Shown one piece after another: positions 35,169 through 42,685 of a DNA stretch of 64,000 nucleotides (positions within the stretch are counted from its first letter, which is position 1; every line of letters begins with the position of its first letter). The position numbers and the translations under genes were made by a program. This DNA comes from Pseudomonadota bacterium (GTDB lineage: Bacteria; Pseudomonadota; Alphaproteobacteria; Rhodobacterales; Rhodobacteraceae): positions 1 through 64,000 of the forward strand of contig JAJXZX010000015.1 in assembly GCA_021779835.1 (NCBI GenBank), read 5' to 3'. Under the pieces are notes generated by a model. It was given only the letters and a program-made list of their open reading frames with translations, made no database searches and had not been told where the DNA came from.

Positions 35169-36329
35169 TTAGTTTTGGACCAGAATGAAGCCACCGGTTT
35201 CGCGTGAAGTGATTGTCTGCGCTTGCGGAAGCTTTGAAGTCACAACGATAATACCCACCACTTCGTTCGCACCAGTGCCGGACAGAACCGCGTAATAGCT
35301 TCCGTTCTCGTACACGGCTGGAGTCCCGTTTACGGTATTGTAGCTATTAATTTTTCCCGCAATCTCACCGTTTGAGTTCATGACACCCGGCTCGATGACA
35401 AAGTTCATCGTGGGCAGCGCCGTAACGGTCGTGCCTGAGCCCGCCAGCGTCTGCAACCCCGTGATCCACTGGTTCGTAATGTTGTCACCGACCTTGATGC
35501 CGTTCTTCGGGTCAGCAACAGTCGCAAATATCTGCCGGTTCGCGACCTGCCCCTTAACCGCATTGATTGCGGTCCCGGTTTGCGATGTGTTGAAGGCGTT
35601 GTAGTCGATCGACATCGTCATCGTACCCGTCACATAGTCCGTGCCGCCCTTACCGTTATAGTCGATCAGACCGCCGTAGGTCCCTGCGTAGGTTGCCTGA
35701 CCGCTGGTCGGCAGACCGCTGACTGGAAGCGTCACCCCGCCGTTGCGCTGATAGACATATCCGCCAAATCCGTACCCAGCAAAATCCTCGCTCCGCACGA
35801 TGGCAAACTGGCTTTGCCCACTTGGGCTCACCGCATAAACGGCCCGGTAGCCAAACTGACCGATCAGGGTTCCGCTAACGTTGGCCGGGTAAGTTGCCGG
35901 CCCATCATACACTGCAAATGGCCCGATCGTGGTCGATGATGGCCCAATACCGGTCACCTGCCAGCCGCGACTGCTCAAGATAACATCCCGCGAGAAATAG
36001 GGTTGCTTGCCCCCGTTGAATGGCAAATTCTGAACGGTGAAGGTATCGTTCGAACCGTTATAAGTTACGTTCGTCGCATACCCCGACCCGTCGCCTGCAT
36101 CCGTGCTGGTCGCCTCATAGCGCACGATATTCCCGCTGGAGGTCGGCGAGGGCGTCCCGGGCGGCAGCGCGGTGGAGCCGGTGATCCCGCCCGTCGTTCC
36201 ACCCGTGGTTCCACCCGTAGTCCCACCGGTCGTTCCGCCCGTCGTTGGCGTCGTGGCCACGTTCCCCAAAGGGTTCCCACCACAGCCCGACAAAGCTACC
36301 AACACCACTGCTACCGCTTTGAATTTCAT
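35169..36329 (-). CDS. Predicted Slam-dependent surface lipoprotein
   Basis: 386-residue lipoprotein: a 15-residue signal ends in LSGC (Cys16), followed by a spacer of five TTGG repeats (residues 29-48) and a Ser/Pro linker. From about residue 70 the protein is Gly/Asn/Thr-rich with alternating strands; the C-terminal half ([60 protein letters not shown]) has the form of the small beta-barrels of TbpB/factor-H-binding-type surface lipoproteins. Function unknown; a ligand-binding role is inference. The gene directly precedes the Slam-type gene. The start MKFKAVAVV was preferred to one 20 codons upstream that precedes no signal. Confidence 0.78.
   Translation of the reverse strand: MKFKAVAVVLVALSGCGGNPLGNVATTPTTGGTTGGTTGGTTGGTTGGITGSTALPPGTPSPTSSGNIVRYEATSTDAGDGSGYATNVTYNGSNDTFTVQNLPFNGGKQPYFSRDVILSSRGWQVTGIGPSSTTIGPFAVYDGPATYPANVSGTLIGQFGYRAVYAVSPSGQSQFAIVRSEDFAGYGFGGYVYQRNGGVTLPVSGLPTSGQATYAGTYGGLIDYNGKGGTDYVTGTMTMSIDYNAFNTSQTGTAINAVKGQVANRQIFATVADPKNGIKVGDNITNQWITGLQTLAGSGTTVTALPTMNFVIEPGVMNSNGEIAGKINSYNTVNGTPAVYENGSYYAVLSGTGANEVVGIIVVTSKLPQAQTITSRETGGFILVQN
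36186..36245 (-). repeat. Five 12-base repeats encoding TTGG
   Basis: Sixty bases encode five successive Thr-Thr-Gly-Gly units in the lipoprotein spacer. The units differ at third codon positions (for example GTC/GTG/GTA on the plus strand), so the amino-acid repeat is kept while the DNA repeat is degenerate. Confidence 0.9.
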
Positions 36330-36514
36330 CGCACTGTCCCCAGCCTCATGCTTTTCTCCAACTCTCCCCACTCTTGGCGCGAAAGTCAATTCACCCGCAC
36401 CACTTTACCGCCCCCCGTTGCCGCCTCGCACCCCCACCGTATCTCGCGGTTTCGGGAAACGTCATCCATATATATAGTGTTCCGCGACTCACCACCCCAG
36501 CGAAGGACGCCCCC

Positions 36515-37420
36515 ATGCCGATCACCCCCGACCAGCTCGCCGAAATCGACGCCCTTCGCGCCACGCCCCGCCCTACCCTGCGCGCCACCTCCGAGGGGAT
36601 GGAGGCGCATCTCTACCGCGCCCACCCAGTGCTAGACCACGGCTTCATCCGCGTCATCGACTACATGGGCGACGACGCCGCCATCGTGCAGGCCGCCCGC
36701 GTCAGCTACGGCGCCGGCACCAAACACGTGCAAAACGACGAGGGGCTGATCCGCTACCTCATGCGCCACTGGCACTCCACCCCCTTCGAGATGTGCGAGA
36801 TCAAGCTCCACGTCAAACTGCCGATCTTCGTCGCGCGCCAGTGGATCCGCCACCGCACCGCCAATGTGAACGAATATTCCGCGCGCTACTCCATCATGGA
36901 CCGCGAATTCTACATCCCCGCCCCGGAACAGCTCGCCGCCCAGTCCACCACCAACAACCAGGGCCGGGGCGAGACCCTCTCCGGCCCCGAAGCCGCCCGC
37001 GTCCTCGACATCCTCAAATCCGACGCCGCCCGCTCTTACGACCATTATGAACAAATGCTCAGCCAGGACGGCCAGCAGGGCCTCGCCCGCGAACTGGCCC
37101 GCATGAACCTGCCCGCCAACATCTATACCCAGTGGTATTGGAAGGTGGACCTGCACAACCTCTTCCACTTCCTGCGCCTGCGCGCCGACCCCCACGCCCA
37201 ATACGAAATCCGCGTCTACGCCGAGGCGATCGCCGCCTGCGTGCGCGACTGGCTCCCCATCGCCTACGCCGCGTTCGAGGACTACCGCATGGGCGGCGCC
37301 ACCCTCTCCGCCAAGGCAATCGACTGCGTCCGCCGCATGCTGAAAGGAGAGCAGGTCACGCAAGAGACGAGCGGAATGAGCAAGGGCGAATGGCGCGAAT
37401 TCATGGGGGTGCTCGACTGA
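36515..37420 (+). CDS. thyX: Flavin-dependent thymidylate synthase
   Basis: 301-residue ThyX, which makes dTMP from dUMP using FAD, NADPH and methylene-tetrahydrofolate. The signature [15 protein letters not shown] is at residues 112-126 (Asn replaces the usual Ser after the Arg-His-Arg motif, as in many alphaproteobacteria). The C-terminal [19 protein letters not shown] segment is typical. The ATG at 36515 behind GAAGGACGC fits the family N terminus. The gene is followed by, and overlaps in another frame, a small lipoprotein gene. Confidence 0.96.
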   Translation: MPITPDQLAEIDALRATPRPTLRATSEGMEAHLYRAHPVLDHGFIRVIDYMGDDAAIVQAARVSYGAGTKHVQNDEGLIRYLMRHWHSTPFEMCEIKLHVKLPIFVARQWIRHRTANVNEYSARYSIMDREFYIPAPEQLAAQSTTNNQGRGETLSGPEAARVLDILKSDAARSYDHYEQMLSQDGQQGLARELARMNLPANIYTQWYWKVDLHNLFHFLRLRADPHAQYEIRVYAEAIAACVRDWLPIAYAAFEDYRMGGATLSAKAIDCVRRMLKGEQVTQETSGMSKGEWREFMGVLD

Positions 37421-37599
37421 ACCCAAGCCCCCGTCCCCGCCCGCCGCACCTGCGCTGCGTGCTGCTCTCGGCCCTCGCCGCCGCGCTGTGCCTTTGCGCC
37501 TGCGACGATGGCGAGACGCAGGCCTTCGTCAAAGACAATCCCGATCTGGTCCGCCTGATGACCCAGCATCGCGTCAACATCATCGACCAGAGATGGTGA
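37390..37599 (+). CDS. Small predicted lipoprotein after thyX
   Basis: Up to 69 residues: a Pro/Arg-rich N terminus, a hydrophobic stretch [16 protein letters not shown] with a lipobox-like C-x-C end, then [31 protein letters not shown]. The start is uncertain: the ATG at 37390 lies inside thyX in another frame, and a GTG at about 37459 is an alternative. GC-rich codon use and the lipobox argue that it is real. Function unknown. Confidence 0.5.
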   Translation: MARIHGGARLNPSPRPRPPHLRCVLLSALAAALCLCACDDGETQAFVKDNPDLVRLMTQHRVNIIDQRW

Positions 37600-37695
37600 G
37601 CGCGGCGGCACTCTCCGTAAAGGCGATTGACGAGGAGTGGGGGATGCTAAAGGGTGTGCGGGTGGGAGTGATGTTTATGGGGGTTTTGGGGCAGT

Positions 37696-38337
37696 ATGCC
37701 ATCAACTGCACGTCAGTTTTTTCGGGACAATTTGCTACCCGATGTTTCGCAATTGATTCAAACTCACCGTGACGTGAACCCTGATGGTCGCGGAAGGCGT
37801 GCCCTTGGCCATTTGACGCGCAGTGGCGTAGTGATGTTATGTGCTGCATGGGAATTATACATTGAAGAGGTTTTAGTGGAGGGTGCCAAATTCTTGGTGC
37901 AGGACGCCGAGTCGCCACACTTTTTACCTGATCCCGTTAAAGGGAGAATCTCTCAAACAGCTAAGAGCGACACACACGCTTTTGGTGCACTTAAACTTTG
38001 CGGGGATGGCTGGAAAACAGTATACACCGACGCGGTTTTAAATGATGTAAGTATTTTCAACACTCCTAAGATTGGCAAAATAAACGAACTATATAAGAAG
38101 TGGCTCGGATTGAATGACATTTCTGTAAATTGGAGACACCCAAGCGCTAGTCTCAATGCATTTGTGGAAGCACGCGGCGCGATAGCGCATCGTGGCGCGA
38201 ATGCAGACTACGTTAGAATTACACGTTTAGCTGAATTAAAGACTATGATTGATGAATTGGTCGTAGATACCGACAGGGAGCTCAGCGACTATCTCTATGG
38301 AATAAGTCACAATCACCGGCGCCCGTGGCGCCGTTGA
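37696..38337 (+). CDS. HEPN-domain protein (MAE_28990/RiboL-PSP-HEPN type)
   Basis: 213-residue protein of strongly AT-rich composition (38041-38100 has 17 G/C of 60). The N-terminal half, including RSGVVMLCAAWELYIEEVLVEGAKF, and the C-terminal FVEARGAIAHRG with an R-x4-H motif are the two landmarks of HEPN proteins in the MAE_28990/RiboL-PSP group, which are often found with RNA-targeting toxins and defence genes. The motif and helical pattern support a HEPN fold; RNase activity is inference. No antitoxin gene is adjacent in a recognisable form. Composition unlike neighbours suggests transfer. Confidence 0.75.
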   Translation: MPSTARQFFRDNLLPDVSQLIQTHRDVNPDGRGRRALGHLTRSGVVMLCAAWELYIEEVLVEGAKFLVQDAESPHFLPDPVKGRISQTAKSDTHAFGALKLCGDGWKTVYTDAVLNDVSIFNTPKIGKINELYKKWLGLNDISVNWRHPSASLNAFVEARGAIAHRGANADYVRITRLAELKTMIDELVVDTDRELSDYLYGISHNHRRPWRR

Positions 38338-38459
38338 TAGCCACACTCACCGTGCACATTGTTTTTTAATAATAGCCTGCCGGCTTGCGAGGTTGAAAAC
38401 TGTGGGAGAATCGCTCACGTCGCGAGTAATGTTGAATATCACAACCAGGAGAAATTTTT

Positions 38460-38669
38460 ATGGCTGACGCAACGACAATTATCTTAGGAGAAGGCTCCCG
38501 TGAACAGATTGCTTATAAACTCATGCAAGATGTAGCACGAGCTGAGGGCAAAATTCTTCAGGGGTCGATCGCGGGAAATCCCAATGCGGATCGCGAATGG
38601 ATACTAAATACTTATGTTGAATGCCTTTATGCAACACGCGGCGTCTCAGATTGGAAGTTACCGAAGTAG
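38460..38669 (+). CDS. Small conserved hypothetical protein
   Basis: 69-residue protein, AT-rich like the HEPN gene 122 bases upstream. AGGAGAAATTTTT gives a good Shine-Dalgarno. The core REQIAYKLMQDVARAEGK and REWILNTYVECLYATRG is helical and, from memory, recurs in small hypothetical proteins of Proteobacteria. It might accompany the HEPN protein, but nothing in the sequence proves it. Confidence 0.65.
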   Translation: MADATTIILGEGSREQIAYKLMQDVARAEGKILQGSIAGNPNADREWILNTYVECLYATRGVSDWKLPK

Positions 38670-38696
38670 TAGCACGCAATCTGTAGGAAACAGTAG

Positions 38697-38725
38697 CCCG
38701 CGCGGTTCCCCACCCTTCGCGCGGG
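38697..38725. repeat. GC-rich hairpin
   Basis: CCCGCGCG (38697-38704) pairs perfectly with CGCGCGGG (38718-38725) around a 13-base loop. It lies 28 bases after the small AT-rich gene and could end its transcript, although no T-run follows. Confidence 0.55.
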
Positions 38726-38784
38726 TCCCCCCCACCGTTGCGACGCCATCGTTGCCGCTCCCTGGGCTCCGCCCGTTCGTCGCT

Positions 38785-38809
38785 GAAATCGCTCCACTGG
38801 AGCGATTTC
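38785..38809. repeat. 25-base perfect palindrome
   Basis: GAAATCGCTCCA at 38785-38796 and TGGAGCGATTTC at 38798-38809 flank a central C. This is far longer than a chance palindrome. No second copy was noticed in the window. It could be a repeat of the REP type or a target for a site-specific protein. Confidence 0.8.
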
Positions 38810-38951
38810 CGGGCGCTCCTCACCCCACTTCCCATCCCGCGCTTGGCGTGGCACACTTGCGCCGTGACGCCCTCAAATCCCCTTGTGAAATCGGGTTAAA
38901 ATTTGGTTAACAAAAAAACCGAAACCTAACCTTTACAATAACTTACCCTAA

Positions 38952-38968
38952 TGTTGCACAGTGCAACA
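38952..38968. promoter_or_regulatory. 17-base palindrome upstream of ArsC-like gene
   Basis: TGTTGCAC and GTGCAACA flank a central A. It lies 19 bases ahead of the ATG at 38988, a place where a repressor would block the promoter or the start of transcription. The binding protein is unknown. Confidence 0.55.
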
Positions 38969-38987
38969 CCTGCTCGAAAGATCCAAA

Positions 38988-39314
38988 ATGATCCTCTACG
39001 GAATCCCCACCTGCGATACCTGCAAGAAGGCACAAAAGGCCCTTTCTGCCGCCGGGATCGAGGTCACCTTCCGCGACGTCCGCGCCGACCCCCTCTCCCC
39101 CTCCGAATGGCAGACCCTTCTGATGGAATTCGGTGACGCCCTCGTCAACCACAACTCCACCACCTGGCGCGGCCTTTCCGACTGGATGAAAGCCTCCGAC
39201 GCCGACGCCCAGCTCGACGCCCACCCCGCCCTGATGAAGCGCCCCGTCCTCACCGACGGCGAGACCTTCACCCTCGGCTGGGACGCCACCATCCAAGCCA
39301 AGTGGGGCGCCTGA
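38988..39314 (+). CDS. ArsC/Spx-family protein
   Basis: 108-residue thioredoxin-fold protein of the ArsC/Spx/YffB group. The opening MILYGIPTCDTCKKAQKAL holds a Cys9-x2-Cys12 pair. The MKRPVLTDGETFTLGWD segment is the usual conserved end. No arsenic genes are near; members without ars genes are often redox regulators or of unknown role. Start is the ATG of MILYG; nine more codons are open upstream but overlap the palindrome. Confidence 0.88.
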   Translation: MILYGIPTCDTCKKAQKALSAAGIEVTFRDVRADPLSPSEWQTLLMEFGDALVNHNSTTWRGLSDWMKASDADAQLDAHPALMKRPVLTDGETFTLGWDATIQAKWGA

Positions 39315-39382
39315 CCCCAACCTTGCACCAAGCCCCGCCGGATGGTCTACTGCCCGCCAAAGCCACAATAAGAATCGAGCAT

Positions 39383-41344
39383 ATGGCAAACGACCTCCTC
39401 TCCGGCGACGCCGCCTCCAACGCCTACGACGCCTCCTCGATCGAGGTGTTGGAAGGTCTTGAACCCGTCCGCAAACGCCCCGGCATGTATATCGGCGGCA
39501 CGGACGAACGTGCGCTGCACCACCTCGTCGCCGAGGTCTTGGACAACTCGATGGACGAGGCCGTCGCCGGCCACGCCAGCCGGATAGAGGTCGAACTCAA
39601 CGCCGACTACTCGATCACCATCAAGGACAACGGCCGCGGCATCCCGATCGACCCGCACCCCAAATTCCCCGGCAAATCCGCGCTGGAGGTGATCCTCTGC
39701 ACCCTCCACGCCGGCGGCAAATTCTCTGGCAAAGCCTACCAAACCTCCGGCGGTCTGCACGGCGTCGGCGCCGCGGTGGTCAACGCCCTCTCCGACCACA
39801 TGCGCGTCGAAGTGGCCCGCAACAAGGAACTCTACGCCCAGACCTTCTCGCGCGGCATCCCGCAAGGCCCGATCCAAAAGGTCGGCCCCGCCCCCAACCG
39901 CCGCGGCACCTCCACCACCTTCCACCCCGACGCGCAAATCTTCGGCCACCACCAGTTCAAACCGGCCCGCGTGATGAAGATGGTGCGCTCCAAGGCCTAC
40001 CTGTTTTCCGGCGTCGAAATCCGCTGGAAAACCGCCATCCCCGACGGCGACACCCCGATGGAGGCGGTGTTCCACTTCCCCGGCGGCCTCGCCGACTACC
40101 TGAACGAAACGCTGGGCAAGGCCCCCACCTACGCCGACAAACCCTTCGCCGGACGCGTCTCCTTCACCGAGAAATTCAACGTCCCCGGTCAGGTCGAATG
40201 GGCGATCAACTGGACCCCGATGATGGACGGCTTCACCCAGTCCTACTGTAACACCGTCCCCACCCCAGAGGGCGGCACGCACGAGGCGGGCTTCTGGGCC
40301 GCCATCCTCAAAGGCATCCGCGCCTATGGCGAGCTGGTGAAAAACCGCAAGGCCGACCAGATCACCCGCGACGACCTCACCACCGGCGGCTGCGCGCTGG
40401 TCTCCTGCTTCATCGCCGAACCCGAATTCGTCGGCCAGACCAAAGACCGCCTCGCCACCGCCGAGGCCGCGCGTCTGGTCGAAGGCGCCGTGCGCGACCA
40501 TTTCGACAACTGGCTCGCCAATGACACCAAGGCGGCGGGCGCCATCCTTGATTTCCTCGTGCTGCGCGCCGAAGAACGGCTCAAGCGCCGGATGGAAAAG
40601 GAAACCGCCCGCAAAACCGCCACGAAAAAGCTACGCCTGCCTGGCAAGCTGACCGATTGCACCGCCACCAACCGCGACAACACGGAACTCTTCATCGTCG
40701 AGGGTGACAGCGCGGGCGGTTCCGCCAAAATGGCGCGCGACCGCACCAATCAGGCCCTGTTGCCGCTCCGCGGCAAGATCCTCAACGTGCTGGGCGCGGC
40801 CTCGGGCAAGATGGGCGCCAATCAGGAAATAAACGATCTGTGTCAGGCACTTGGCGTCGGCATGGGCAGCAAATTCAACGTCCATGACCTGCGCTACGAC
40901 AAGATCATCATCATGACCGACGCCGACGTTGACGGCGCCCACATCGCCAGCCTCCTGATGACGTTCTTCTTCACCCAGATGCGCCCGCTGATCGACAAGG
41001 GCCACCTCTACCTCGCCTGCCCGCCGCTGTTCCGCCTCACCCAAGGCGCCAAGCGCGTCTATTGCATCGACGAGGCGGAAAAGAACCGCTGGATGGACAA
41101 AGGCATTGGCGGCAAAGGAAAAATCGAGGTTTCCCGCTTCAAGGGTCTGGGTGAGATGGACGCGAAAGACCTCAAAGACACCACGATGAACCCCGAAACC
41201 CGCAAACTGATCCGCGTCTCGATCGACGACGAATTCCCCGGCGAGACCGACGATCTGGTCGAGCGCCTGATGGGCAAAAAGCCGGAACTGCGCTTCCAAT
41301 ACATCTCGGAAAACGCGCGGTTTGTCGAAGAACTTGACGTCTGA
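39383..41344 (+). CDS. parE: DNA topoisomerase IV subunit B
   Basis: 653-residue type II topoisomerase ATPase subunit. The GHKL ATPase domain shows KRPGMYIGGTDERALHHLVAEVLDNSMDEA, DNGRGIPID and GGLHGVGAAVVNALS; the TOPRIM domain shows EGDSAGGSA and MTDADVDGAHIASLLMTFF. The C terminus (RFQYISENARFVEELDV) is the ParE/GyrB ending and lacks the long insert of gamma-proteobacterial GyrB. With ParC it decatenates chromosomes. ParC is not in the window. Start is the ATG of MANDLLSG. Confidence 0.95.
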   Translation: MANDLLSGDAASNAYDASSIEVLEGLEPVRKRPGMYIGGTDERALHHLVAEVLDNSMDEAVAGHASRIEVELNADYSITIKDNGRGIPIDPHPKFPGKSALEVILCTLHAGGKFSGKAYQTSGGLHGVGAAVVNALSDHMRVEVARNKELYAQTFSRGIPQGPIQKVGPAPNRRGTSTTFHPDAQIFGHHQFKPARVMKMVRSKAYLFSGVEIRWKTAIPDGDTPMEAVFHFPGGLADYLNETLGKAPTYADKPFAGRVSFTEKFNVPGQVEWAINWTPMMDGFTQSYCNTVPTPEGGTHEAGFWAAILKGIRAYGELVKNRKADQITRDDLTTGGCALVSCFIAEPEFVGQTKDRLATAEAARLVEGAVRDHFDNWLANDTKAAGAILDFLVLRAEERLKRRMEKETARKTATKKLRLPGKLTDCTATNRDNTELFIVEGDSAGGSAKMARDRTNQALLPLRGKILNVLGAASGKMGANQEINDLCQALGVGMGSKFNVHDLRYDKIIIMTDADVDGAHIASLLMTFFFTQMRPLIDKGHLYLACPPLFRLTQGAKRVYCIDEAEKNRWMDKGIGGKGKIEVSRFKGLGEMDAKDLKDTTMNPETRKLIRVSIDDEFPGETDDLVERLMGKKPELRFQYISENARFVEELDV

Positions 41345-41366
41345 CCCCTTTCAACCGGACCCCGAA

Positions 41367-41903
41367 ATGACCCAACTTGATGACCTGATGACCCGCGCCG
41401 CCGGGGTTTGCGAATTTTGCGGCGGCACCGAGGCCCTCGCCCCCGTCGATGTGCCGCCCGGCGACGAGGCGGTGCTGCTCTGCGCCACCTGCCGCGAGGA
41501 AGATGCGCCCGCCCCTGCCAGCCATTGGCGTTGTCTTGAGGGGGCCGCTTGGTCCGCCACGCCCGCCGTTCAGGTCGCGGTCTGGCGCAAACTTGGCACG
41601 CTCGACGCCGCCTGGGCCACCGAGGCGCGCGAGGGTATGATGATGGAACCCGACATCGCCGCCTGGGCCGAGGCCACCGCCCCCGCAGGCGTCGAGCATC
41701 GCGACTCAAATGGCGTGCTGCTGGCGCAGGGCGATACCGTGGTGCTGATCAAGGATCTGCCGGTCAAGGGCGCGGGCTTTACCGCCAAACGCGGCACCGC
41801 CGTGCGCGGTATCAGCCTTGTCGCCGACAACGCGGCCCATATCGAAGGCCGCGTCGAGGGTCAGCGCATCGTGATCCTGACCGAGTTCGTCAAGCGCAAG
41901 TAA
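41367..41903 (+). CDS. PhnA-domain zinc-ribbon protein
   Basis: 178-residue protein. Cys15, Cys18 (CEFCGG) and Cys39, Cys42 (CATCR) form an N-terminal zinc ribbon. The C-terminal PhnA domain is clear: DSNGVLLAQGDTVVLIKDLPVKGAGFTAKRGTAVRGISLVADNAAHIEGRVEGQRIVILTEFVKR. Despite the name, PhnA is not required for phosphonate use in E. coli and its role is unresolved. The ATG is 22 bases after the parE stop. Confidence 0.9.
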   Translation: MTQLDDLMTRAAGVCEFCGGTEALAPVDVPPGDEAVLLCATCREEDAPAPASHWRCLEGAAWSATPAVQVAVWRKLGTLDAAWATEAREGMMMEPDIAAWAEATAPAGVEHRDSNGVLLAQGDTVVLIKDLPVKGAGFTAKRGTAVRGISLVADNAAHIEGRVEGQRIVILTEFVKRK

Positions 41904-41909
41904 GCGCAC

Positions 41910-41966
41910 AATCGTATGCATGAAAAACATACGATTTACATACGAAAAACATATCCGGTTTTTCGT
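41910..41966. terminator. Two tandem hairpins between convergent genes
   Basis: AATCGTATG (41910-41918) pairs with CATACGATT (41928-41936). A second stem, ACGAAAAAC (41942-41950) with GTTTTTCGT (41958-41966), follows. Both have AT-rich flanks. They lie between phnA-like and the convergent cytochrome gene and should end both transcripts. The stretch from 41910 on is AT-rich compared with neighbours. Confidence 0.65.
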
Positions 41967-41990
41967 GTCTCATCAGTGCCTTAGCCCGGC

Positions 41991-42401
41991 TCAGGGCTTT
42001 TGCAGCGATTGCACATAATCCGCCAGCATCACCAGCTTTTCCGGCGTCGGCGTCATCACGCCTTTACCCGTCTCCACCATCACTGTAGGCCCGTCCAACA
42101 GCGGGTCGAAAATCGGCATCACCAGCCCGCCATGCTTGCCCGCGCGGGTGAAGCCGTCGATCCAGCTCATCACCTTGACGCGCGGAAACACGCCGTGGTT
42201 CTTAGCGGAAATCTTCGTTAAATCAGCAGGTTGCTGCGACAGCCCCGGCGCCGAGGGACCGTGCCCCTTGCCATCCACCCCATGACATCCCGCGCAAAGA
42301 TCCGAGAAAAGCTGATGCCCATCCGGTGGCGGCGGCGTCACCGCACAGCCCATCGCCAGCGCAATCATTCCCACGCCCAAGCTTCCAACCAATGCCCGCA
42401 T
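41991..42401 (-). CDS. Lipid-anchored mono-haem cytochrome c
   Basis: 136-residue c-type cytochrome. The signal ends in LAMGC (Cys19), a lipobox, and the haem motif CAGCH is at 36-40. The later VMPIFDPLL supplies a Met that may be the sixth ligand. The C-terminal PEKLVMLADYVQSL is the usual class I helix. It is probably a periplasmic electron carrier held to a membrane. No oxidase or nitrite reductase genes are adjacent. Start is the ATG of MRALVGSLGV; longer in-frame starts add 29 non-signal residues. Confidence 0.88.
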   Translation of the reverse strand: MRALVGSLGVGMIALAMGCAVTPPPPDGHQLFSDLCAGCHGVDGKGHGPSAPGLSQQPADLTKISAKNHGVFPRVKVMSWIDGFTRAGKHGGLVMPIFDPLLDGPTVMVETGKGVMTPTPEKLVMLADYVQSLQKP

Positions 42402-42505
42402 CGCGATCTCCCCTGTTACGCTGCCGTCACTTTTGCGCATACCGGACCTGCGCGCCTTGATCCAAATCAGCTTTTCCTTCGCATCCACTCTGATTTTTAT
42501 GTTTT

Positions 42506-42529
42506 ATTGTCAATGCCTTAAGTGACAAT
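42506..42529. promoter_or_regulatory. Inverted repeat in cytochrome/alkene reductase gap
   Basis: ATTGTCA (42506-42512) and TGACAAT (42523-42529) flank a 10-base spacer in the divergent gap. The form is that of a dimer-binding operator for one of the two flanking genes. A second, weaker GAACC/GGTTC pair is at 42590-42603. Regulator unknown. Confidence 0.45.
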
Positions 42530-42685
42530 CCCCGTCAGTGTCCCCCGCCGATTGCCGCACATATCTTTCGCAGTAAGCTCTTGAAATTCGAACCAAACGG
42601 TTCAATTACAAAGAGGCCGCGCCACCATGATCCGCATGAAGAATGGCGCGCAAGCCTTTGGTTTTGTTTATATCAAGGATCTCAA

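Larger units (their letters stand above)
38670..38987. other. 318-base gap with palindromic repeats, no gene
   Basis: No convincing coding frame. The first half is GC-rich and holds two strong inverted repeats (38697-38725 and 38785-38809); the second half is AT-rich (38880-38950) and ends in a 17-base palindrome before the ArsC-like gene. It marks the right edge of the AT-rich patch. Confidence 0.7.

Noticed and set aside
33198-35207. 669-codon open frame on the plus strand opposite the Slam-type gene
   Set aside because: Arg/His/Gln/Pro-rich translation typical of an antisense frame; the minus strand has a signal peptide and family motifs.
36186-36245. Possible CRISPR-like short tandem repeat
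   Set aside because: The 12-base units have no spacers and encode a TTGG protein repeat in the lipoprotein.
42590-42603. GAACC/GGTTC pair as a LexA-type or TetR operator
   Set aside because: Arms of only five bases with a four-base spacer; too weak to list as a site by itself.
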